From: Thermofilaceae archaeon
GTDB lineage: Archaea; Thermoproteota; Thermoprotei; Thermofilales; Thermofilaceae
DNA length: 11,878 bases
Assembly: GCA_027027675.1 (NCBI GenBank)
Contig: JALVKT010000101.1
Coordinates: 1 to 11,878, forward strand
Direction of reading: 5' to 3'
The position numbers were made by a program, and so were the translations under genes. Position 1 is the stretch's first letter; every line of letters starts with the position of its first letter. Below the pieces are notes generated by a model. It was given only the letters and a program-made list of their open reading frames with translations. It made no database searches and was not told the origin of the DNA. Of the stretch, positions 6,600 to 11,878 are shown in pieces.

Positions 6600-7511
6600 T
6601 TAGTATTTGAAGTCGCCCGGGTTGGGCCAGACCTGGGGCACCTTGCCCGGCGGGTACGTCTCGTGGAGCCACTCGACGAACTCCTTTATCCTCTTGATAG
6701 CCTCCTCAACTATTACCTCGCCCTTTTCACGGCTAGCCTTGCTGGGGAAGCCAACGCTGCCCTTCGGGTAGTGGTGTATCTCCATGTAGTGGCTCACGTC
6801 GTACCACGCGAACGGCTTGTTGTATACGTTCCCGGCTTTGTCAACCCACTTGTCCGGTATCACGCCGACAAGCTTCTCGGCGTCCGCCTCCTTGAGCTTC
6901 GAAGTGTCAACGAGCTTCGGCGCCACGTACCAGAGGACGCTCGCCTCCACCTCGTCCGCGTGGACGAAGGGGGTCTCGATCTTGACGCCGGGCTTGAGCT
7001 CCGTGCCGGCCCTGAGTATGTCTCTAACCCAGGCCCACCAGCTGGTGACCATTATGAGGGCGTGCACTCCCTCCTCTATGATCGCCTTGTCCTTCACTAT
7101 TGGGAGCACGTACTCCTGGCCGTGGCTGTTGAAGAGTATTATCTTCTTGAAGCCCGCGTTGCTCAGCCACTTAACGACACTCGTAACATAGTCTATGTAG
7201 GCCTCCTTCTTCACAGGTATAGTGCCGGGCATCCCATAGTGGTGGCTCGGGTGGCTGCCATAGTATATCGGCGGCGCCACCGTGACGCCCGTGTCATAGG
7301 CTACCCTCTCGGCGATGTACGTGCCTATGATCGTGTCCTCGCCGGTCGCCTGCGCGAGGCCGTGGTTCTCTACTGAGCCGCAGGGCACGAATACGATGTC
7401 GTTCTTCTTTACACGCTCCTTCAGCTCCGCAAAGGTCATCTGGTCGAGGTAGATCTTCTCCCCAAACCTGTTGTATATGGGCCTCGCAAACCTGGACTCA
7501 TACTCCACCAT
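6600..7511 (-). CDS. iolN: creatininase-family hydrolase, probable 3-dehydro-scyllo-inosose hydrolase (IolN-like)
   Basis: A creatininase-fold metal-dependent amidohydrolase. PCGSVENHG (43-51) holds the family metal ligands Glu48 and His50, and Asp59 follows in GEDT. SHPSHHYGMPGTIPV (86-100) matches the family FPGT loop. NSHGQE (128-133) gives His130 in place of the usual NGHGGN, and HADEVEAS (184-191) gives the late acidic ligand Glu187. Length (303) is slightly above the common 240-260. In Thermotoga maritima the creatininase-like IolN opens the ring of 3-dehydro-scyllo-inosose to 5-keto-L-gluconate. The assignment rests on family plus context: an IolM-like gene lies 29 bases upstream in the same operon and an IolO-like gene is divergent. 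A GGTGA site at 7518-7522 precedes the ATG with 6-base spacing. Without the neighbours it could be named only as creatininase family. Confidence 0.75.
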   Translation of the reverse strand: MVEYESRFARPIYNRFGEKIYLDQMTFAELKERVKKNDIVFVPCGSVENHGLAQATGEDTIIGTYIAERVAYDTGVTVAPPIYYGSHPSHHYGMPGTIPVKKEAYIDYVTSVVKWLSNAGFKKIILFNSHGQEYVLPIVKDKAIIEEGVHALIMVTSWWAWVRDILRAGTELKPGVKIETPFVHADEVEASVLWYVAPKLVDTSKLKEADAEKLVGVIPDKWVDKAGNVYNKPFAWYDVSHYMEIHHYPKGSVGFPSKASREKGEVIVEEAIKRIKEFVEWLHETYPPGKVPQVWPNPGDFKY

Positions 7512-7540
7512 ACCCTCTCACCCCCAACCACATCTTACCA

Positions 7541-8746
7541 TTAAGGTTTGAGCGTAATCTTACCGTCAATCCTCTTGTGGGCACGCTCAAACGCCTTGTA
7601 TACGTCGTCGAGCTTGAACCTCGAAGTAATTATCTTGGTCATGTCGATCCTCCCAGCCGCCATGAGCCTGATAACGTTCCCGAAGGTCCTCCAGCCGGAG
7701 TGGCCCTGGCTGCCGAAGAGCTGTGCCCTCCTCACCTGGAATATCTCGATGTATATCGGCACCTCCCTCGGCGCCCTTCCTATCCACGCAACCTTACCGC
7801 CGATCGCCAGGCTCCTCTGTATCTGCGGCAGCGTGTGCTGCGGCGCGCCGGCAGCCTCCACGTGCATGTCGGCGCCCTTCCCGCCCGTGATCTCCATTAT
7901 CTTCTCCCACGGCTGTATGTCGTTCTTTAGGAGCTCGACGGGGTTGAACACGTAGTCCGCTCCAACCTTCTTGGCAAGCTCCTGGCGTACAGGGCTTACC
8001 TCGAAGGATATTATCTTCCCAGCGCCGGCGGCCTTTGCAAGCGATATGGCGCCCAGCCCTATGGGGCCTGCGCCCCAGACGACCACGTAGCTGCCAGGCT
8101 TGAAGCCGCCAGCCCTGTTAAACATCGCGTGGTAGGCGACGGAGGTAGGCTCGACTAGGCTTCCAGCCTCAAAGGCCTTCTCCTCGCTCCCGTAGCGGTC
8201 GAGGAGGCTGTCGATCTTCCATACGTACTTCTCCTTTACTACGACGTAGTCCGCCATTGCCCCGTCGTGGGTGAACCCTAGCTCGCCGAACTCCAGGTTG
8301 CCGGGGTCGTTGAGGAGGAGGCAGTGGTTGAAGTATCCTGCGCGGCAGGCGTCGCACTCGCCGCACCAGAACATTTCCTCGCTTGTAACCATGTCTCCAG
8401 GCTTCACCCACCTTACAGCGCTTCCAACCTTCTCTACGACTCCGCTGAACTCGTGGCCTATGACCACGGGGAACTTTGTCAGGCCGGGATAGATGATGTA
8501 GCCGTCCTCGTCAGTCTCCAGGAAGTGTATGTCGCTCCCGCAGATGCCGACAGCCTTGACCCTTATTAGCACCTCGTCGGGCTTGGGCTCCGGGACAGGG
8601 TAGTCCGTCCTATAGATGAGTTTCGGGTTACGCCATACCTTGTTACCCTCCCTGACCTTGCGTGTCTTCATCTCCTCGGGCGTTATCTCGTAGCCGGGGC
8701 GCGGCGCAAACTCCGCGTCAACTATTGCCGCGCGCATTGTAGGCAT
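7541..8746 (-). CDS. iolM: zinc-dependent dehydrogenase, probable scyllo-inosose 3-dehydrogenase (IolM-like)
   Basis: A 401-residue medium-chain dehydrogenase that would oxidise scyllo-inosose to 3-dehydro-scyllo-inosose with NAD. The catalytic zinc ligands are Cys69 (GICGSD), His98 and Glu99 (GHEFSG); the structural zinc site is Cys128, Cys131, Cys134 and Cys142. The cofactor loop is GAGPIG (225-230), and Glu249 (SFEVS) after the second strand favours NAD over NADP. Beyond generic family motifs, it shares features I recall from Thermotoga TM0412 (IolM): TDEDGYIIYPGL (78-89), EEMFWCG (123-129), SLVEPTSVAY (196-205), FQVRRAQ (336-342) and GSQGHSG (345-351), plus a similar extended N-terminus. 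This is from memory, not an alignment. First gene of the operon with the creatininase-family gene. The ATG has GGTGG at 8751-8755. L-threonine dehydrogenase or another sugar dehydrogenase is the main alternative. Confidence 0.82.
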   Translation of the reverse strand: MPTMRAAIVDAEFAPRPGYEITPEEMKTRKVREGNKVWRNPKLIYRTDYPVPEPKPDEVLIRVKAVGICGSDIHFLETDEDGYIIYPGLTKFPVVIGHEFSGVVEKVGSAVRWVKPGDMVTSEEMFWCGECDACRAGYFNHCLLLNDPGNLEFGELGFTHDGAMADYVVVKEKYVWKIDSLLDRYGSEEKAFEAGSLVEPTSVAYHAMFNRAGGFKPGSYVVVWGAGPIGLGAISLAKAAGAGKIISFEVSPVRQELAKKVGADYVFNPVELLKNDIQPWEKIMEITGGKGADMHVEAAGAPQHTLPQIQRSLAIGGKVAWIGRAPREVPIYIEIFQVRRAQLFGSQGHSGWRTFGNVIRLMAAGRIDMTKIITSRFKLDDVYKAFERAHKRIDGKITLKP

Positions 8747-8774
8747 CTTTCCACCGAGAAGACCGGCCCGTATT

Positions 8775-8788
8775 ACCCTTATAAGGGT
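8775..8788. promoter_or_regulatory. perfect palindrome in the iolM promoter
   Basis: ACCCTTATAAGGGT is a 14-base perfect palindrome, 28 bases before the iolM ATG. If the TATA box is the AATTTATAC-like element at 8798-8806 (minus strand), transcription would begin near 8778, inside the palindrome, making it a candidate operator. Alternatively its CTTATAAG core is itself the TATA box, which would start transcription near 8756, at the Shine-Dalgarno. Sequence alone cannot separate these. Confidence 0.5.
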
Positions 8789-8797
8789 TGAGAGTAA

Positions 8798-8806
8798 CGT
8801 ATAAAT
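8798..8806 (-). promoter_or_regulatory. TATA-like box of the iolM-iolN operon
   Basis: The minus strand reads AATTTATAC here in a less AT-rich background. A start about 25 bases on would leave a leader of about 32 bases that includes the GGTGG ribosome site at 8751-8755. A palindromic CTTATAAG closer to the gene is a competing candidate. Confidence 0.45.
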
Positions 8807-8940
8807 TCCTCAGGCTGTAGAAACGCTTTCAATGTGACAATACCCCCTACATTCGACGTCTACGGGCGCGTCGGGGGCACGCGTCCATGCTTATGGCTTG
8901 CTGCGCGGAAAATATCTTTATCCCGGAGCCTCTTGAGGAG

Positions 8941-8983
8941 AGATTTATCCCCGCCTCCGCGTAGTAGCTAGTGGGGAGGAAAA
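8941..8983 (+). promoter_or_regulatory. promoter and Shine-Dalgarno of the iolO-MBL operon
   Basis: GATTTATCC near 8941-8949 is a TATA-like box predicting a start near 8970. A similar TCTTTATCCC lies upstream at about 8913-8922, so there may be two starts. GGGGAGG at 8973-8979 is a strong Shine-Dalgarno four bases before the GTG at 8984; it decides that start over the in-frame ATG at 9005. Confidence 0.5.
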
Positions 8984-9814
8984 GTGAAGCCCTTCAAGGT
9001 CTCCATGGTTGTCGCTCCCCCACAGGCAAAGTTCGAGGCCGTGGTGAGGAAAAGCCTCCGCGAGGCCCTCTCGCTACTCTCGGAGATAGGCTTCGACGGG
9101 GCCGAGATAAGCATCCTAGACCCTCCCGACGCTGGAGAGCTTAAGCGCGTCGTCGACGAGTACGGGCTCGAAGTCCCCGCGCTGAGCACAGGACTCAACT
9201 ATATACACTACGGCTACAGCCTGACGAGCCCCGACCCCGTGAAGAGGGAGAAGGCGGTTGAGAGGCTCATAGAGATTGGCAGGCTCGGCGAGAAGCTCGG
9301 CGGCGCCGGGGTCATCATAGGTCTTATGCGGGGGCGCCTAGAGGGGGGGCTCGGGAAGGAGGAGGCGTACAGGCTGCTCGTCGAAAACACCAGGCGGGTT
9401 GCAGAGGGCTGCGAGGAGCTGGGGGTTAAGGTGTTCTTCGAGCCCCTAAACAGGTATGAGACGCAGCTGATAAACACGGTGGAGGAGGGGCTGCGCTTCC
9501 TCGAAGACGTAGGCTCGGAGAACCTCTACCTGCTCCTCGACACCTTCCACATGAACATAGAGGAGCCCGTGATAGAGGACTCCATCAGGATGGCCGGGGA
9601 GAAGATCGGGCACTTCCACGTCGCTGACAGCAACAGGCTGGCGCCGGGCATGGGCCACCTAGACTTCGCGAGCATCCTCCATGCCCTGTGGGACGCCGGG
9701 TACCGCGGCTACCTCTCAGCAGAGATAATCGTCAAGCCCGACCTTGAAGCCGCGGCTAGGACGACGTACAACACGCTCTCCAAGGCCATGGAGGGGATAG
9801 GGGGCTCCAGGTGA
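8984..9814 (+). CDS. iolO: TIM-barrel ketose epimerase, probable 5-keto-L-gluconate epimerase (IolO-like)
   Basis: A 276-residue xylose-isomerase-like TIM barrel of the D-tagatose 3-epimerase group. The expected metal ligands are Glu153 (FFEPLNRYET), Asp186 (LLLDTFHMN), His212 (HFHVADSNR) and Glu247 (SAEI), nearly the same positions as in Pseudomonas D-tagatose 3-epimerase (152, 185, 211, 246). IIGLMRGRLEG (111-121), EPLNRYET (153-160), DTFHMNIEE (186-194) and HVADSNRLAPGMGHLDF (212-228) strongly recall Thermotoga TM0416 (IolO), which converts 5-keto-L-gluconate to D-tagaturonate. That comparison is from memory. It is divergent from the iolM-like gene and overlaps the next gene by four bases. 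Hydroxypyruvate isomerase and other ketose epimerases are the alternatives, but the genomic pairing with IolM- and IolN-like genes favours IolO. Confidence 0.84.
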   Translation: MKPFKVSMVVAPPQAKFEAVVRKSLREALSLLSEIGFDGAEISILDPPDAGELKRVVDEYGLEVPALSTGLNYIHYGYSLTSPDPVKREKAVERLIEIGRLGEKLGGAGVIIGLMRGRLEGGLGKEEAYRLLVENTRRVAEGCEELGVKVFFEPLNRYETQLINTVEEGLRFLEDVGSENLYLLLDTFHMNIEEPVIEDSIRMAGEKIGHFHVADSNRLAPGMGHLDFASILHALWDAGYRGYLSAEIIVKPDLEAAARTTYNTLSKAMEGIGGSR

Positions 9815-10554
9815 GGGTGCTTTTCCTGGGCACTTCTGGGAGCACGTTTGACAGGGGCAACATGCCCCCCTCGATACTTGTAGACCAAGACCTGCTCTTC
9901 GACTGCCCGGCCCCCTGCCCCTACGAGCTGTCCAGGAGAAACGTTCCCGTTGAAAAGCTAACCGTCTTTCTGACGCACCTGCATGCGGACCACTCGCTGG
10001 GGCTCCTCGACCTTGCCTGGCACCTCTGGATATCCCAGAAGGGCCCCATCGACGTGTACGTGCCCAGGGGAGCCGAGGGGGAACTTGAAAAGCTCGTCGC
10101 ATCCCTGCACAGGGAGAAGGCAGGCCAGCTCCTCGGAGCCTTCAACGTTACGCCTGTAGAGCCTGGAGACTTGATCGGCGAGGTAGAGGTTGTCGAGGCA
10201 AGCCACCCCGTGCCTGCCGTGGGCTACGTTGTACGTAGGGGAGGCAGGAGCCTCTGCTACACAGGGGACACGTCGCCGCTACCCACGCATGTCGAGGCAT
10301 TCAGGGGCTGCGGCCTACTCGTGCACGAGGCAACGTATCCTCCAGGCATGGAAGAGGAGGCTGTGGCAGACGGCCACTCTACACCGGTTCAGGCCGCGCG
10401 TACAGCGCTTGCGGCTGGGGTGGATAGGCTTGCCCTAGTCCACATACCTACTGCGCGCCTCGGCTGGAGTGTTAGGGAGGAGTATGTGGCCGCTGCTGCG
10501 AAGATTTTCTCCAGGGTTTCCGCGCCCCTAGGAGGTGAGGAGTACATTCTTTGA
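9811..10554 (+). CDS. metallo-beta-lactamase-fold hydrolase, RNase Z-like without a long exosite arm
   Basis: A 247-residue MBL-fold protein. The two-metal site is seen as HLHADH (56-61), His132 (EASHP), Asp153 (YTGDTSP) and His211 (LVHIP). LFLGTSGS (4-11), HEATY (172-176) and GHSTPVQAA (188-196) are the HEAT and HST motifs of the RNase Z group. The region between GPIDVYVPRG (78-87) and EASHP is short, so the flexible arm that grips tRNA in true RNase Z seems missing. It may therefore act on a small molecule or another phosphodiester. The GTG start overlaps the epimerase stop as GTGA, which implies translational coupling and a possible role in the same pathway; a lactone or ester hydrolase step is speculation. 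It could still be a diverged tRNA 3' processing enzyme. Confidence 0.8.
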   Translation: MRVLFLGTSGSTFDRGNMPPSILVDQDLLFDCPAPCPYELSRRNVPVEKLTVFLTHLHADHSLGLLDLAWHLWISQKGPIDVYVPRGAEGELEKLVASLHREKAGQLLGAFNVTPVEPGDLIGEVEVVEASHPVPAVGYVVRRGGRSLCYTGDTSPLPTHVEAFRGCGLLVHEATYPPGMEEEAVADGHSTPVQAARTALAAGVDRLALVHIPTARLGWSVREEYVAAAAKIFSRVSAPLGGEEYIL

Positions 10555-10563
10555 CCCTAGGGG
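10525..10563. repeat. 8-base inverted repeat (CCCCTAGG / CCTAGGGG) before iorA
   Basis: CCCCTAGG at 10525-10532 and CCTAGGGG at 10556-10563 are inverted copies separated by 23 bases and flank the stop codon of the MBL gene. Each arm contains the self-complementary CCTAGG. It may be a two-site operator for iorA or a weak hairpin at the end of the upstream operon; no T tract follows, so an intrinsic terminator is unlikely. Confidence 0.3.
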
Positions 10564-10592
10564 TTATCAATGCCCGCCCCCTATGATAAGTA

Positions 10593-11878
10593 ATGGCGAA
10601 GCACGTCATAGAGGGGGAGCCTGGGGAGAAGCTCCTTCTCCTCGGAAACGAGGCTATAGCGCGGGGCGCCCTGGAGGCGGGGATTTCCTCCGCGACGGCG
10701 TACCCCGGCACTCCCTCGACGGAGATTATAGAGTCGCTGGCCCCTGTTGCGGAGAAGTACGGGGTATACGTGGAGTGGAGCGCCAACGAGAAGGTGGCGC
10801 TGGAGTTCGGCATAGGCGCCTCTATGATGGGGCTACGCGCCCTAGTGGCTATGAAGCACGTCGGCGTGAACGTCGCCTCTGACCCTCTCATGAGCCTCGG
10901 CTATGCCGGCGCGGTGGGCGGCCTAGTCGTTGTAACCGCTGACGACCCGAACGCGTTTAGCAGCCAGAACGAGCAGGACAACAGGATCTACGGCGTTCAC
11001 AGCTACATACCCGTATTTGAGCCCTCGAACCCCCAGGAGGCAAAGGACATGGCCCGGGACCTCTTCGACCTCTCCGAGAGGTACGAGACAGCAGTATTCC
11101 TCCGCTCCACGACGAGGCTTTCACACACCAGGGGCGGGGTAACGCTGGGCCCCCTGCCCTCGGAGAGGAGGAAGCCGAGCTTCCACAGAGACCCTGCGAG
11201 GTGGGCTCTGCTGCCGCCATACAACCTTGAAAAGCACAAGGCCGCCGTGGAGAGGATAGAGAAGCTCGGGGAAGAGCTGCACACCCTACGCTACAACAGG
11301 GTGGAGGGGGACGGAGAGGTAGCGGTGGCCACGGCCGGCGTGGCATACAACTATGTAGTGGAGGCCCTCGAGGAGCTAGGCGTCGAGGCGAGGATCTATA
11401 AGTTCGCGTCCACGTTTCCCCTGCCGCGCCGCCTGGCCCTCGACGCCCTCTCGCTTGGGAAGGTTGTAGTGGTCGAGGAGCTAGAGCCTGTGATCGAGTG
11501 GCAGCTGAGGGTTCTCGCGCAGGAAGAGGGGATAGGCGTCGACATCGTGGGTAAGAGGCTGTTCCCGCGTGTCGGCGAGCTTAACACGAGGATCGTCGCC
11601 TCGGGCCTCGCCCGGGCCCTCGGCGTAGAGTATGAGCCGCCGCCCCTCCTAGAGGCCGATGCTAAGCTGCCCCCGCGGCCCCCAACCATGTGCCCGGGCT
11701 GCGGCCACAGGTCAACCTACTATGGGGTCTGGCTGGCCTCCAAGAAGCTCAAGGCGAAGCCGGTGTACCCCAACGATATAGGCTGCTACACGCTGGGCTT
11801 CTTCCCGCCCTTCCAGATGGCCGACTTGACCTGGTCGATGGGCTCCTCGATAGGCATAGGCTCCGGCATAGCGAGGTT
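10593..11878 (+). CDS. iorA: indolepyruvate:ferredoxin oxidoreductase alpha subunit, partial
   Basis: Oxidises aryl pyruvates (from transamination of aromatic amino acids) to aryl-CoA and CO2, passing electrons to ferredoxin; works with IorB. The frame starts at ATG 10593-10595 and is open to the right edge (428 codons of roughly 600-640 usual), so the rest of the thiamine diphosphate domain and the C-terminal 4Fe-4S ferredoxin domain lie outside. Visible marks are LLLGNEAIARGALEAG, AYPGTPSTEI (about 36-45), EWSANEKVALE with the conserved Glu, MKHVGVNVASDPL, SSQNEQDNR, MCPGCGHR (Cys367, Cys370) and DIGCYTLGFFPP (395 onward), which begins the cofactor site. No Shine-Dalgarno is evident; a TTATCAA-like box at 10564-10570 would give a leaderless message. 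It starts 38 bases after the MBL gene. Confidence 0.95.
   Translation, partial: MAKHVIEGEPGEKLLLLGNEAIARGALEAGISSATAYPGTPSTEIIESLAPVAEKYGVYVEWSANEKVALEFGIGASMMGLRALVAMKHVGVNVASDPLMSLGYAGAVGGLVVVTADDPNAFSSQNEQDNRIYGVHSYIPVFEPSNPQEAKDMARDLFDLSERYETAVFLRSTTRLSHTRGGVTLGPLPSERRKPSFHRDPARWALLPPYNLEKHKAAVERIEKLGEELHTLRYNRVEGDGEVAVATAGVAYNYVVEALEELGVEARIYKFASTFPLPRRLALDALSLGKVVVVEELEPVIEWQLRVLAQEEGIGVDIVGKRLFPRVGELNTRIVASGLARALGVEYEPPPLLEADAKLPPRPPTMCPGCGHRSTYYGVWLASKKLKAKPVYPNDIGCYTLGFFPPFQMADLTWSMGSSIGIGSGIAR

Noticed and set aside
6579..7376. 265-codon open frame on the plus strand
   Set aside because: Antisense to the creatininase-family gene, dominated by Leu, Val, Arg and Tyr without recognisable motifs; the minus-strand frame has clear metal-binding motifs.
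8850..8885. GC-rich patch with partial inverted symmetry (GGGCGCGTC ... CACGCGTCC)
   Set aside because: The arms do not pair cleanly when written out; it is too imperfect to call a hairpin or operator.
10472..11689. Several minus-strand open frames opposite the iorA region
   Set aside because: Low-complexity Ser/Pro/Arg-rich shadows of iorA, whose frame is clear and open to the right edge.

Overview
The window looks like a piece of a hyperthermophilic Thermoproteota (crenarchaeal) genome. Evidence: GTG/TTG starts mixed with ATG, short intergenic gaps with archaeal TATA-like boxes and T-rich ends, an archaeal 8-oxoguanine glycosylase (AGOG), an archaeal IorA, and a type IV pilin-like gene next to a T2SSF-like membrane protein. 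A Thermofilum-like source is possible, but I cannot settle the genus by eye. I see no rRNA, tRNA, CRISPR array or insertion sequence.

Layout. (1) 1-1169, minus strand: a pilin-like protein followed by a T2SSF-like membrane protein cut by the left edge. (2) 1267-4670, plus strand: an NDP-sugar pyrophosphorylase, a phosphohexomutase homologue that has lost all of its usual active-site motifs and overlaps the previous gene by 11 bases, and AGOG. (3) 4619-5416, minus: a circularly permuted GTPase whose 3' end overlaps AGOG tail to tail. (4) 5446-8746, minus: a glyoxylate reductase-type 2-hydroxyacid dehydrogenase, a creatininase-family hydrolase and a zinc dehydrogenase. (5) 8984-10554, plus: a TIM-barrel ketose epimerase translationally coupled to a metallo-beta-lactamase-fold protein. 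(6) 10593 to the right edge, plus: IorA, alpha subunit of indolepyruvate:ferredoxin oxidoreductase, incomplete.

The main result is regions 4-5. The zinc dehydrogenase, the creatininase-family protein and the TIM-barrel protein match the Thermotoga maritima myo-inositol enzymes IolM, IolN and IolO in fold and, for IolM and IolO, in long family-specific motifs as I remember them. Together they would take scyllo-inosose through 3-dehydro-scyllo-inosose and 5-keto-L-gluconate to D-tagaturonate. The first enzyme (IolG) is not in the window. iolM-iolN form a minus-strand operon that diverges from iolO-MBL across a 237-base promoter region. The gyaR-like gene lies just downstream of iolN but has its own promoter, with a perfect palindrome near the expected transcription start.

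The pyrophosphorylase and the degenerate mutase may act as a pair in surface-sugar nucleotide synthesis, with the mutase as a non-catalytic partner. AGOG and the GTPase are housekeeping genes unrelated to their neighbours.
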